Shown one piece after another: positions 1 to 8,771 of a stretch of DNA of 64,000 nucleotides. Source of the stretch: an uncultured bacterium (GTDB lineage: Bacteria > Bipolaricaulota > Bipolaricaulia > UBA7950 > UBA9294). Position 1 is the stretch's first letter, and each line of letters starts with the position of its first letter. Position numbers and translations under genes: made by a program. The stretch is from assembly GCA_903857865.1 (NCBI GenBank), contig CAIOGO010000015.1, forward strand, positions 124,001 through 188,000, given 5' to 3'. Below the pieces are notes generated by a model that ran no database searches, was not told where the DNA came from, and saw nothing but the letters and a program-made list of their open reading frames with translations.

Positions 1-39
1 GACGGGTTCGTCGGCATGTCGGTCTGGACCTACGCGTGA
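1..39 (+). CDS. C-terminal end of an upstream gene (partial)
   Basis: An open frame runs from the first base of the window to a TGA at 37-39 and encodes DGFVGMSVWTYA. Only 12 residues are visible, so neither family nor function can be assigned. High-GC codon use and the sense orientation of the next gene make a real gene end likely. The 172 bases from here to the next start hold only that gene's promoter and ribosome-binding site. Confidence 0.35.
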   Translation, partial: DGFVGMSVWTYA

Positions 40-151
40 CGGCCGAGTCTCAGAGGGGCAGGCAACGCCGATCGGGATTGAAGAGTGCAGAGTCGGGCGG
101 GCGGGGCGGCACATGGTGGCGGTGAGCCGCATTACGGTCAGGTGTCCGTCG

Positions 152-180
152 CTGACCGGCCGGCAAGGATCCGGTACCAT
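152..180 (+). promoter_or_regulatory. putative sigma70 promoter of the PLP decarboxylase gene
   Basis: CTGACC at 152-157 and TACCAT at 175-180 are separated by 17 nt. An AGGAGAGGAG ribosome-binding site and the ATG at 212 follow. The -10 is a fair match and the -35 is weak. Confidence 0.4.
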
Positions 181-211
181 CGCTCGGCAGGAGAGGAGAT
201 CAGAGCGAGCA

Positions 212-1663
212 ATGACCGAACACCTAGACCCGCTACTTGGGCGTCACCACGACCTCATCGAGGCGGCCGTCGACCGCTACGGCCTTCCGCTTCACGTCTT
301 CTTCGTCGAGGAGATGAAGCAGAACGCCAAGGGGTACGACAAGGTGCTCGCTCGTCTCTACCCCAAAGCCCTCGTCCTCTTCGCCGTGAAGTCGAATCCA
401 TGCCGCGGAGCCGTTCGCGCCGCCGCGCGGCTCGGCCTTGGCGCCGACACGGCATCGGAGCACGAGCTTCGCGCGGCTCTCGAGGAGGGCATTCCGCCCG
501 AACGCATCGTCTGCAATGGGAACGCCAAGACGTCGCAGTACATCGAGGCGATCGTGCAGTGCGGAGCCCTGTGCGCGGTCGACAATGAAGACGAGCTCGA
601 CGAGTTGTCGCGCACCGCGGCGCGGCGTGGCGCCCGGGTCCCGACTCTGGTGCGCTTCCGCGGCATGCCGCTCTCCGGGTTCACCGCCGACGACCAGACG
701 ACGGCGGCTGACTGGACGAAGTTCGGGTTCCCTATCGACGAGGCCGACGAGGTCTTCGCGCGCGTCACGGCAGCGCCGGGAGTGCACTTCGTCGGGACCT
801 CGGCGCACATCGGGACGCAAGTCGCGGACCCCATCGCCTACGAGCGGCTGGCCGTCCACTCCGTCGCGTTGGCGCAACGCGCCCGCGAGCTTGGCTCTCC
901 CGTCTCCGCAATGGATCTCGGTGGTGGCTACCCCGTTTCGTTCGTGTCGGGAGGGGACTGGCTTGCGTTTCAGACGCGCCTCTTGATGCGCCTCCGGGAG
1001 TCGTCTCATGAGGGCGATTCCGTCACGTGGATTGACCTTCCGATGGGGTACGCCGGAGCCGACCTCTGCGACGACCCTCCACGCTGGACGGGGAAGGCGT
1101 ACTGGTCGGCGTTCCCTGCCTCGAAGATGCTCGAGCACGTGCTCGTCTACCGGCATGCGGACGGGCGTACGACGATCGAACATCTCGTCGACCTAGGGTC
1201 GCCGACGCTCATCGTCGAGCCGGGGCGCAGCGTGATGGCCACGGCCGGCGTTACGCTCGCCGAAGTTCGCGGAACGAAGAGCGTTCTCGGGAACCGCGTC
1301 GTGTCCCTCGACCTGGGGATTACGAACCATGGGACCAACCTGATCACGCCCGACATCTTCCTCGCGGCCGTCCTGCCGCGCCGGGCGGATGACGAGCCGG
1401 TCGACGCGTTCCTCGCGGGACGTCTCTGCTTCTCCGGCGACATGGTGAGCAAAGTGAAGGTGCGCCTGAATCGTGCCCCCCGCGTGGGGGAGCGCGTCGT
1501 CCTGTACTCGACCGGCGCGTACAGCGCCGACCACTTCGCCTCGAACAGCTGCGGGTTCCCCTTGCCCTGCAAGGTGGCCATCGACGGACACGGGAGGCTC
1601 GAGGTGTGGCGCCGTCCGGAGACATACGAGGATGTCTTCGGCGCGATCGACGGCTCGCCATGA
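212..1663 (+). CDS. PLP-dependent decarboxylase, diaminopimelate/ornithine decarboxylase fold
   Basis: This 483-residue protein has the alanine-racemase (fold type III) architecture. The PLP lysine lies in FAVKSNP (K60), the active-site histidine in SAHIGTQV (H199), the phosphate-binding glycines in DLGGGYP (235-241) and EPGRS (336-340). A C-terminal LCFSGD (C406) and GAY correspond to the CESGD and GAY motifs of diaminopimelate decarboxylase. An insertion of about 50 residues after residue 250 makes it longer than typical LysA (about 420). Substrate is therefore uncertain: DAP, another amino acid, or a modified one. The start at 212 is chosen for the AGGAGAGGAG site 12 nt upstream; an upstream GTG at 113 lacks one. 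The CapA-like gene follows 107 nt downstream in the same direction and may be co-transcribed. Confidence 0.8.
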   Translation: MTEHLDPLLGRHHDLIEAAVDRYGLPLHVFFVEEMKQNAKGYDKVLARLYPKALVLFAVKSNPCRGAVRAAARLGLGADTASEHELRAALEEGIPPERIVCNGNAKTSQYIEAIVQCGALCAVDNEDELDELSRTAARRGARVPTLVRFRGMPLSGFTADDQTTAADWTKFGFPIDEADEVFARVTAAPGVHFVGTSAHIGTQVADPIAYERLAVHSVALAQRARELGSPVSAMDLGGGYPVSFVSGGDWLAFQTRLLMRLRESSHEGDSVTWIDLPMGYAGADLCDDPPRWTGKAYWSAFPASKMLEHVLVYRHADGRTTIEHLVDLGSPTLIVEPGRSVMATAGVTLAEVRGTKSVLGNRVVSLDLGITNHGTNLITPDIFLAAVLPRRADDEPVDAFLAGRLCFSGDMVSKVKVRLNRAPRVGERVVLYSTGAYSADHFASNSCGFPLPCKVAIDGHGRLEVWRRPETYEDVFGAIDGSP

Positions 1664-1770
1664 GGCTCCGGCCCGCCAGAGCGCCATCGGACGGCCGGTG
1701 CTCCTGGTGTCCCAAGGCAGTACCGGGCTGGCTTCGCCGGACGGCGGCGGTCACCGGAGGCCCGTAGGCG

Positions 1771-2847
1771 ATGAACCCCTCCCGTCGCATCCGGCAGCTG
1801 CTCGGAGTCCCGTACCCGTGGAGGACGGCTCTCGCGTGGTACTGGGACTACCTGCACCCCTCTGTACGTCGCAGTTCGCCTTTCGACTTGCTGGGCCAGA
1901 GATCTTCTATCGCGGCGGACTGCATCGGGCAGACCGCGTCCCTCGTCTTTCTCGGCGACATCATGCCGATCGACTCTGACCTGGACCTGCACGTCGACTC
2001 GGCGCTTCGCGCCAGGATCTCCTCGGCGGATCTCGTCATGGTGAACTGTGAAGCCCCACTCGGCGGGCAGATGCGGTGTCGCGGAACGCGCTATTTGGCC
2101 GACAGCCGTCGCTTCGGGGACCTTCTGTCGGAACTGGGCATCCGGACGGAACGGGTCCTCGTGTCGGTCGCCAACAACCACGCCGAGGACCATGGCGCAG
2201 GGGAGCTTCTCGCCACCGTCGAACGTCTGGAAGGGCGCGGGTGCCGCGTCGTGGGCGTCCGGCGCGGTGCGGGCGACGAGATCGCCTTTCCCGTCGATGT
2301 CGCCGGCCTTCGCGTTGGGGTTTCGGCGTGGACTCAGTGGCGTAACCGGCCGGGTTCGATGTCAGGTGCACGTCCTTGGACGTCTGGGGACGTCTCCGCC
2401 GTCGAGTGGGCGGAAGTCCGCAGCGAGCTCGGGCTCGATCTCCTCGTTGGCTTTCCCCACTGGGATCTCGAGTTCCGCCACTTTCCGCAGCCTGAGACGA
2501 GGGCCTTCGCGTCGCGGTTGGCCAAGGGCGGATTCGACCTCGTCGTCGGCCATCACCCTCACGTCGTCCAGCCCATGGAGTGCATAGACGACGCGCTTGT
2601 TCTCTACAGCTGCGGAAACGCCGTCCCGAACTCGTTCTGTGCCGCGTCTTGGCCTGCGGGCCTTGGCGTACTGCTTGAAGTCACGCTCTGCGGCGGGGAT
2701 CTCCCGGCCCGGCTCGGCGCGTACCGTGTCGAGCCGTTCCTGTTCGAACGCGTTGGGCGACGCGCCGACATCCGAGCTCTTGGGCCGGCTCCCCAGTCGT
2801 TGCGGCGTGCACGGAACCGGTTCGACCTCCTATTCCCGGAGGCCTGA
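1771..2847 (+). CDS. CapA-family metallophosphoesterase-like protein
   Basis: This 358-residue protein has the metallophosphoesterase motifs of the PGA_cap/CapA family: GDIMP (62-66), NCEAPL, ANNHAEDHG, GHHPHVVQP and YSCGN, in the usual order. CapA/PgsA proteins take part in poly-gamma-glutamate capsule synthesis or export, but many homologues have unknown roles and no capB/capC genes lie nearby. There is no clear signal peptide or N-terminal anchor, which is unlike classical membrane-anchored CapA and suggests a cytoplasmic enzyme. The ATG is preceded by CGGAGG about 10 nt upstream. Its stop abuts the region leading into the CofE-like gene. Family confidence is high; the substrate is unknown. 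Confidence 0.8.
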   Translation: MNPSRRIRQLLGVPYPWRTALAWYWDYLHPSVRRSSPFDLLGQRSSIAADCIGQTASLVFLGDIMPIDSDLDLHVDSALRARISSADLVMVNCEAPLGGQMRCRGTRYLADSRRFGDLLSELGIRTERVLVSVANNHAEDHGAGELLATVERLEGRGCRVVGVRRGAGDEIAFPVDVAGLRVGVSAWTQWRNRPGSMSGARPWTSGDVSAVEWAEVRSELGLDLLVGFPHWDLEFRHFPQPETRAFASRLAKGGFDLVVGHHPHVVQPMECIDDALVLYSCGNAVPNSFCAASWPAGLGVLLEVTLCGGDLPARLGAYRVEPFLFERVGRRADIRALGPAPQSLRRARNRFDLLFPEA

Positions 2848-2963
2848 GTGTGTGTCAGCGCCATCAGCGTCGCGCCCTCCGCGGGACGGCCCGGGCGTGA
2901 CCCTGGCGGAAAGGGACGCCTTCTCTCGGTATCATCGACTCTCCGGTCACTCAGGAGAGGAGG

Positions 2964-3026
2964 ATGGGCAACCGCCCGGCGCGTGGAGACCCTCAAAGAG
3001 CTTCAGCCAGAAACCGCGAATCCTAG
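2964..3026 (+). CDS. possible 20-codon leader ORF upstream of the cofE-like gene
   Basis: An ATG at 2964 directly follows a very strong AGGAGAGGAGG ribosome-binding region and opens a 20-codon frame ending in TAG at 3024-3026, one base before the ATG of the CofE-like gene. A possible -10 (TATCAT, 2930-2935) lies upstream. The peptide is basic (many Arg) and matches no family I know. It may serve translational coupling or be a chance frame; only the ribosome-binding site supports translation. Confidence 0.3.
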   Translation: MGNRPARGDPQRASARNRES

Positions 3027-3027
3027 G

Positions 3028-3987
3028 ATGTTTCACGTCTACGGCCTGACGGTCGCCCGCCCGTTGATTCCGGAGGACGCACAGACGACGAGCCTTGCCG
3101 CCGTCCTCGCTGACGCGATGGCGCGCGCGCATGTGACGCCTGAGGCGGGCGACATCGTGGCGGTGTCCTCCAAGGTGGTTGCCCTGTTCGAGGGGCGTAC
3201 GGTCAAGCTTGACGACGTCCGCCCCTCCCTGAGAGCCCGCATTCTCGCCAAGCTCTTCTCCAAAGATCCACGCAAGTTCGAGCTTATGCTCCAAGATGGC
3301 CCTACCCTCGCCCTCATTCCCCTTCGCTATCTTTCCCGGCGGCGCGCTAGTGTCGCCATCACCGAGGATCTGGCGGCTGAAGGCCTTCCCACTCGCGAGG
3401 GCGAAGGCCGGATCGAGCGGTTCGAGTTCTACCACGCCATGCACGCGACCTTCCTCAACGAAGCGGGCATCGACATCATGAACTCGCCCGACGGGTACGT
3501 GACTCGGCTGCCCGTCGACCCCTGCGCCAGCGCGCGCGGATTGCGCGAGGACCTCGAGCGCCTGACCGGAGTGAATCTCCCGATCATCGTGACCGACACC
3601 TATTCGCCGGTCGGACGGCTCGGTACGCTGGATCTCGCGATCGGGTACTCGGGGCTCGATCCCGTAGAACGCAAGCTGTTCGTGCGCGACTTGTTCGGCG
3701 ATCTGCGGCCGGGTGACGCCAATCTCGTCGTCGACTCGATTGCAGCGATGGCGGGAGCCATCATGGGCCAAACGACCGAGATGACACCCGCAGCGCTCCT
3801 CCGCGGGATTGCTCATCGGCCGGAGCGGACGGGCACCGCTCGGTCGGGGATGGCGCAGCTCGCCTATCCGCGGGGAACGGCGGTCCTTGCGGTGTTGCTC
3901 ACGGCCCTCTCGACGCTGCTCTATCAGATGGCCTACCTGCTCACGTGGCCGCTCAAGAGGTGGAGCCGCGGCCCTAGATCGCCGTAA
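3028..3987 (+). CDS. F420-0:gamma-glutamyl ligase (CofE)-like protein
   Basis: This 319-residue protein matches the CofE/FbiB-N family: an N-terminal proline-rich strand, GDIVAVSSKVVA early, a central segment with AGIDIMNSPDGYV, and VTDTYSPVGRLGTLDLAIG, resembling the metal/nucleotide-binding part of F420-0:L-glutamate ligase. CofE adds gamma-glutamates to coenzyme F420-0 with GTP, but no other F420 genes are visible, so this could be one of the CofE-like ligases of unknown substrate. A C-terminal hydrophobic stretch (about residues 285-310) suggests a membrane anchor, which is unusual for CofE. The ATG at 3028 lacks its own strong ribosome-binding site; it may depend on the preceding short ORF. 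In-frame GTG codons at 2983 and 2848 are alternative starts. Confidence 0.65.
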   Translation: MFHVYGLTVARPLIPEDAQTTSLAAVLADAMARAHVTPEAGDIVAVSSKVVALFEGRTVKLDDVRPSLRARILAKLFSKDPRKFELMLQDGPTLALIPLRYLSRRRASVAITEDLAAEGLPTREGEGRIERFEFYHAMHATFLNEAGIDIMNSPDGYVTRLPVDPCASARGLREDLERLTGVNLPIIVTDTYSPVGRLGTLDLAIGYSGLDPVERKLFVRDLFGDLRPGDANLVVDSIAAMAGAIMGQTTEMTPAALLRGIAHRPERTGTARSGMAQLAYPRGTAVLAVLLTALSTLLYQMAYLLTWPLKRWSRGPRSP

Positions 3988-4017
3988 GGGTTGTCTCTGT
4001 CTCTCTCTCGTTGCCGG

Positions 4018-4773
4018 CTACTTCCATCGCGTGACGATCGACTCGCGGGCGAAGAGGCGGACGGCCGCGCGCAGCAGAAGACCGTCGGCGGCGAGAAGTA
4101 CTAGCGATAGGAAGAGCGTTCGCAGTGGGGTGAACGCGACGAGGCCGGTGACCTGCACGGCGATGAGTGCGAAGATTGGGAAGATGATCACGACGGCCAG
4201 GTTCTGCGCCGCCTTGGCGTCGGAGGCGCGCGACGAGCCGATGACGCCGATGACGAAGCTCATGAGGGACACGGCCGGCATGAGCAGGAACATCGACAGG
4301 AAGAACGTTGGCGTGAACAGGGTCCGCAGCAAGGGTCCCCAGCCGAGGCCGAATCCGACGGCCGCGAACAGCACAGCGCTGGCCCACGCTACGAGGAGTG
4401 CTGGCACCGCGCCGGCCACGATCTTGCCGACGAGCAGCTCCCACGTGCGCACGGGCGTCGCGAGGAGAGGTTCAAGCGTTCGGGTCACCTTTTCCTCGAC
4501 GATACTCAGCGTGGCAAACACGTTCGCGATCATCGCTGGAATCAGGAGGACGAAGAACGGGAACTGTTTCAGGATGAGAAGGCGAAGCGTGTCGGCGTCG
4601 CCCGCTCCCGCTCCGAGAATCGCCGGATTGACGAAGCGCGGCACGATCCACGAGAGGAAGACGGCCTGGCCGACCAGAAGCGCGGGGATCACGGCGAGGA
4701 AGAGGAGGCTCGACGGCGTAGCTGCGATGCCGGCCCACTCCATGTGCACAACGTTCCAGATCCGTCGTCTCAC
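4018..4773 (-). CDS. ABC-2 type transporter permease
   Basis: This 251-residue integral membrane protein has about six hydrophobic segments and the ABC-2 permease layout, including the loop EEKVTRTLEPLLATPVRTWE that typifies these exporters between TM2 and TM3. It overlaps the preceding ATPase gene by 4 nt, so the two are translationally coupled and surely form one transporter. The fusion-free pair with a soluble ATPase resembles sodium/drug/antibiotic exporters (NatAB-like). The substrate cannot be predicted from sequence. Confidence 0.85.
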   Translation of the reverse strand: MRRRIWNVVHMEWAGIAATPSSLLFLAVIPALLVGQAVFLSWIVPRFVNPAILGAGAGDADTLRLLILKQFPFFVLLIPAMIANVFATLSIVEEKVTRTLEPLLATPVRTWELLVGKIVAGAVPALLVAWASAVLFAAVGFGLGWGPLLRTLFTPTFFLSMFLLMPAVSLMSFVIGVIGSSRASDAKAAQNLAVVIIFPIFALIAVQVTGLVAFTPLRTLFLSLVLLAADGLLLRAAVRLFARESIVTRWK

Positions 4774-5702
4774 TCCGTCGCCTCCTCGATCAGGCTGAGG
4801 TACACGTCCTCGAGCGAGCGCTCGACCTCACGCACCTCAAGGATTTGGCCGCCCATCTCGACGATGCGCGTCACGAGGCGCGGGCGATCTCGGTCCGGGT
4901 CGGCGAGGCGCACGTCGAGGGCGCCGTCCGTCCCACGTTCCACGCTTCGCACGAAGGGCTCGGCGCGCAGTGCGGCGAGCCAGTCCTCGGTCATGGAGGC
5001 GAGGCGGACTCGCAGGCGTCGCTCGAACTGCCGGTCGCGCAAGGCGCCCGGCGTGTCGATGGCCACCAGTCGCGTGCGGAAGACGGCGATGCGATCGCAG
5101 AGCTCTTCGGCCTCAGTGAGGTTGTGCGTCGACAAGAGGATCGTGCGGCCTTCCTTCTTCAGGGAGACGATGAGCTCGCGCAGGTTTCGCGCCGCCTCGG
5201 GATCGAGGCCGGCGGTGGGCTCGTCGAGGAAGAGGATGCGCGGTTCGTGTAGAAGGACGCGGGCGAGAGCCAGGCGCTGCTTCATGCCCTTCGAGAAGGT
5301 GCCGACCTTGTCACCGCCGCGGCCGGCAAGGCCCATCTGTTCGATCCCGTTCCGCGCCGCGGCGTGGGCGTCAACCCCGCCGTAGAAGGCGGCGAAGTAG
5401 GTGAGATTCCGCTCCGCCGACAGCCGCTCGTAGAAGCCCGGCGACTCGGTGAGGAAGCCGATCGACTCGTGCACCCTCTCCGGCTCCTTCGCGGGATCGA
5501 GGCCGTCTACCAGGGCGGTTCCCGACGTGGGGGCGAGGATGCCCGCCAGCATCCGGAGCGTCGTCGTCTTGCCGGCACCATTCGGCCCGAGCAGCCCGAC
5601 GATCTCACCGGCCGGCACGGCGAGGGTCAGTTCCTCCACGGCGATGCGTTCACCGAATCGCTTGGAGAGCCCGTCAGTTGAGATCACTTCGGGATCTCTC
5701 AT
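4770..5702 (-). CDS. ABC transporter ATP-binding protein (DrrA/NatA type)
   Basis: This 310-residue ATPase has Walker A GPNGAGKTT (39-47), signature FSKGMKQR, Walker B ILFLDEPTAGLD and the His switch STHN, all intact. The C-terminal roughly 80 residues form the extra domain common in exporters of the DrrA/CcmA/NatA class. Start ATG at 5702 follows a GAG-containing site. It lies 7 nt after the stop of the nucleotidyltransferase gene and overlaps the permease by 4 nt, giving a three-gene leftward unit. Confidence 0.9.
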   Translation of the reverse strand: MRDPEVISTDGLSKRFGERIAVEELTLAVPAGEIVGLLGPNGAGKTTTLRMLAGILAPTSGTALVDGLDPAKEPERVHESIGFLTESPGFYERLSAERNLTYFAAFYGGVDAHAAARNGIEQMGLAGRGGDKVGTFSKGMKQRLALARVLLHEPRILFLDEPTAGLDPEAARNLRELIVSLKKEGRTILLSTHNLTEAEELCDRIAVFRTRLVAIDTPGALRDRQFERRLRVRLASMTEDWLAALRAEPFVRSVERGTDGALDVRLADPDRDRPRLVTRIVEMGGQILEVREVERSLEDVYLSLIEEATE

Positions 5703-5709
5703 CGATCCG

Positions 5710-6627
5710 TCACGCTCCCCAGATAGGGCTTGGGTAGTCCCCCGCGTTGACCCTATCGCGAATCCGTTCGCGGACCCAAACGAGGTCCTCGCGGTGCGTC
5801 ACGCCGAGCCATGTGGCCGCGGTGCGGAGGACGCGCACTGCGACCTCCTGCGTCGCAAGCAGAGTCCCGATTGCGGTGGGCAGGCGGAACTCCTCCGTGT
5901 CGCTCGGAGACGAGGCGAGAAAGCTGCGGAACTCACGTTCGAGGAGTGGGGAGAGACTCGGGTCCAGTCCCCAGAAGTTCATCGACGTGCAAGCGTCGCG
6001 CGACACGGCGTGCCAAGCTCCGGCGTTGTCTTGATACCCAATGTCGGAGCCGCGCTGCGCAACGCCATGGCGCTCGATGATCGATGCGAGGTATCCATTC
6101 CGATTGACCTCGCACACACCCCGGGACACGGAGCCGTGTTCCGTCAACGTCGCGTCAAGCGCGTAGCCGACAAGCGCATTCCGCTCGGATGTTGCGTCGT
6201 CACTCGAGATGAGGAAGCGCGCCAGCGTCTCGAACGCCTCGGCACCATAGAAGTCATCAGCGTTGACGACGGCGAACGGCCCGGGCACCGCGTCGCGGCA
6301 GGCGAGCACGGCCTGCCCCGTTCCCCAGGGGCGCACGCGGCTCGAAGGCACGGAGAAACCAGCAGGGACGTCATCCAAGCGCTGAAGCACGTAGGCGACG
6401 TCACAGCGGCTGGCCAGCGGCGCTTCGAGCCGTCGGCGCAGAACGGCCTCGACTTCGTCGCGTACCACGAAGACGACGCGGGAGAACCCGGCGGCGAGGG
6501 CATCGTAGACGGAGTAGTCGAGAATGATCTCGCCGTTCGGTCCGACCGCTTCAATCTGCTTCGGGCCCCCGAAGCGGCTCCCCATTCCCGCCGCGAGAAC
6601 GACCAGTGTCATCGCCTGCCTTGCCAT
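5710..6627 (-). CDS. nucleotidyltransferase family protein (sugar-nucleotide type)
   Basis: This protein of about 305 residues has the N-terminal GT-A-like nucleotidyltransferase signature LAAGMGSRFGGPKQ and an acidic metal site VNADDFYG, with PWGTGQAVL between them. These enzymes transfer NMP from an NTP to a sugar or polyol phosphate. The C-terminal region (SMNFWGLDPSL) resembles hypothetical NTP transferases rather than GalU or RmlA, so the acceptor is unknown. The ATG at 6627 is preferred because GAGGT lies 10 nt upstream; an in-frame GTG at 6636 and an ATG 15 nt further in are alternatives. A possible -10 (TAGACT) lies just upstream. It appears to head the unit with the ABC exporter. Confidence 0.75.
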   Translation of the reverse strand: MARQAMTLVVLAAGMGSRFGGPKQIEAVGPNGEIILDYSVYDALAAGFSRVVFVVRDEVEAVLRRRLEAPLASRCDVAYVLQRLDDVPAGFSVPSSRVRPWGTGQAVLACRDAVPGPFAVVNADDFYGAEAFETLARFLISSDDATSERNALVGYALDATLTEHGSVSRGVCEVNRNGYLASIIERHGVAQRGSDIGYQDNAGAWHAVSRDACTSMNFWGLDPSLSPLLEREFRSFLASSPSDTEEFRLPTAIGTLLATQEVAVRVLRTAATWLGVTHREDLVWVRERIRDRVNAGDYPSPIWGA

Positions 6628-6665
6628 GTCACGCACCTCGTTCGGAGTCTACGAGAACCTGCGCC

Positions 6666-7898
6666 CTAGGTCGAACCGCCGTCGACGACGGGAGACCGGG
6701 CCGCGGGCTTCGCCGCGCTGGGCGCGCCGCGCCCGGGGAACGGGAAGCGTTCTCCGACTACGAGAAAGAACCCAGCCCCGGAGACGCCGGCCATGGTCAG
6801 GAACATTCCGCGGAAACCCACGAGCGGCACGATGGCACCGGCAAGCAGCGGCCCGAGCAAGCCGCCGAACCCGCGCGCCATTTCGAACAGCCCAAGCATG
6901 GTGCCTTGACGCTCGACCGGGACGCGGTCTCCGATGTGCGCCGTGGAGCCGATGTAGAGAGAGCTGAACGCCAATCCTTGGACCGTGTAGCTCAGCGCCA
7001 TCATGGCGACGCTGCCCGAGAGAGCCAACAGACAGGGAATCAGCGCGGACAGCCCGAACCCAAGGAGGAATACCTTCCGTCGGCCGATGCGGTCGGCCAC
7101 CCACCCGAATCCCACGAGCGCCAACACCTGCGTGAGCGTGTTGAGCGAACTCACGGAGCCCATCATGATCGGCGAGATGCGGAGTCCGTCCATGTACACG
7201 TAGAGGAGCGCGAACGCTCCGTTCGTTCCGAATTGCCGAAGGATCGTGCCGATGTAGAGCCTTGTCAGTCCCGCCTCGCGTAGCGCTCTCCAGGCGAGTT
7301 GGCGCGGGTGTGCGACGGGTTTCGGCTCTCGCGGGAGACGGAGGAGTAGGGTGGCGCCCACCATGGGCAGGAGCGCCATCACGAGGAATCCGTTTCGGTA
7401 GCCAAGCTTCTCGAGGAGGACGCCGGCGCCGAGAGCGCCTAGAGCGAAGCCGAGCGACCGCGCGGAGGAGTTGTACGACATGCCTCGTGCTCGGGTGGTG
7501 GCGGCGCTGGCCGCCGAAATCATGACCAGGCTCATCGAGGCGAAGCCGACGTCCATGAACGCGCGAGCGAACGAGGTCGCGACGATCACCCCATTGCCTG
7601 GAAGAGGGATCAGCACGGCGATGGCCCCGGCCACGCCCAAAGCGGTCAGGATGAGGAATCCCCGACGACCGGCGCGATCGGACAGCCTGCCCCAGAAGTA
7701 GCTCCCGACGAGCACGCCGACCGACCCCAGGCTCGACGCGACGCTGATGAGGAACGTGGTTGCGCCGCGCTCCTTGAGGAAGAGTTGGACGAGCAGCCCG
7801 AGCCCGCCGCTCGCGACGGCGACCAACACGGCCGACGCAGCAAGAGGCAGAGTGACTCGGCCGGACGCACGAACGGGCACTTCTCCCAGAGCGTTCAC
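6666..7898 (-). CDS. major facilitator superfamily transporter
   Basis: A 410-residue polytopic protein with about 12 hydrophobic segments in two halves. The inter-TM2/3 loop SYFWGRLSDRAGRRGF and its repeat in the second half, GFGWVADRIGRRKVF, are the classic MFS motif A. It is most like drug/sugar effluxers of unknown substrate. GTG at 7898 is chosen because the hydrophobic domain begins soon after it. An in-frame ATG at 8000 would add 34 basic residues lacking similarity to MFS N-termini. The ribosome-binding site is poor for either. It runs divergently from the amidotransferase remnant at 8078. Confidence 0.8.
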   Translation of the reverse strand: MNALGEVPVRASGRVTLPLAASAVLVAVASGGLGLLVQLFLKERGATTFLISVASSLGSVGVLVGSYFWGRLSDRAGRRGFLILTALGVAGAIAVLIPLPGNGVIVATSFARAFMDVGFASMSLVMISAASAATTRARGMSYNSSARSLGFALGALGAGVLLEKLGYRNGFLVMALLPMVGATLLLRLPREPKPVAHPRQLAWRALREAGLTRLYIGTILRQFGTNGAFALLYVYMDGLRISPIMMGSVSSLNTLTQVLALVGFGWVADRIGRRKVFLLGFGLSALIPCLLALSGSVAMMALSYTVQGLAFSSLYIGSTAHIGDRVPVERQGTMLGLFEMARGFGGLLGPLLAGAIVPLVGFRGMFLTMAGVSGAGFFLVVGERFPFPGRGAPSAAKPAARSPVVDGGST

Positions 7899-8065
7899 GG
7901 CGCGAGGGTACGCCGTTCCCGCCTCCGTCGCCAGAACGCGGCGATGTCCAGACGCCCGTCGCCTCCGCCCAGCGAAGGTGATGCTCGTTACGTTTCGCAC
8001 GAAACCGTCTGAAGCTCATAGGTGCTCCCAGAGATGGCTCGTCGGAGCCGCCGAGTTGCGGTCGG

Positions 8066-8071
8066 TATACT
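8066..8071 (+). promoter_or_regulatory. -10 element placed for a leaderless transcript
   Basis: TATACT lies exactly 6 nt before the ATG at 8078 and there is no ribosome-binding site. Transcription starting 7 nt after the hexamer would begin on the start codon itself. No good -35 is present at 16-18 nt. Confidence 0.4.
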
Positions 8072-8077
8072 CAGCCC

Positions 8078-8771
8078 ATGCCCGCTCGCGTGCTTCTGCT
8101 CGACAACACGCTGCACCCTCGCCTCTTTATCCTGGCGCGACGTTGGGCAAGGCATCTTCAAGGACCCGCCGTCGACACAGTGCGCGTCCCGTCGGCGCGG
8201 GCGCTTCCGCGGGTGGAGAGGTATACGCACCTGATCCTCACAGGGTCCGAGGCCTCTATGCTCAAGCCGCCGCCGTGGGTCGACGGCGAAGCGGAGCTCG
8301 TGCGACGCGCCGCCGCGTCCGGCGTGCGAGTCTTGGGTTCACGCTTCGGTCATCAGATGCTCGTGCGGGCTCTGTCGGGGCCGGGGTATGTTGAGCGTGC
8401 CGTGAACACCGAAGTGGGCTGGACGCCGCTCGAGTTCGTCGTCGGCAGCGAACTCTTGCGCGGGGTCCCGAACCGTTGGACCTTGTTCTCGTTCCACTTC
8501 GGCGAGGTTAGCGGCGCTCCCGCGCCGTGGCCCATCTTCGCGCGGTCGCGCGACGCAGATTGGGTACGGCGACCAGCCGATCTGGGGCATTCAGGCGCAC
8601 TCTGAGATCTCGCGCCGCACAGCGGAGTTGGCGACCCGCGCCTACCTCCTCCTCGCCCGCCATCGGGGCGGCGTGCCGCGTGCGACCCCGCGTCGTCCGC
8701 CGGCCGACGATCAGGTCTTCTTCGTTCTCGTTGGCCGCTTCGTGGGCGGCGACGCGTCGTGGAGCGGCTGA
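8078..8771 (+). pseudogene. class I glutamine amidotransferase, frameshifted and lacking its nucleophile
   Basis: From ATG 8078 the frame encodes a GATase1 domain (LTGSEAS oxyanion region, GHQML, then a HFGEVSG hinge). At about 8553-8560 the reading frame breaks: the annotated frame ends at 8605. The +1 frame continues with GYGDQPIWGIQAHSEIS, the catalytic His-Glu motif, and runs to a TGA at 8769-8771. Independently, the nucleophile elbow that should read GxCxGHQ is GSRFGHQ, with CGC (Arg) where TGC (Cys) is expected. Two separate lesions argue for a decaying gene more than a single sequencing error, though an intact non-catalytic homologue with one assembly error cannot be excluded. The restored C-terminus overlaps the 3' end of the convergent glycosylase gene by about 60 nt. 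Confidence 0.65.
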
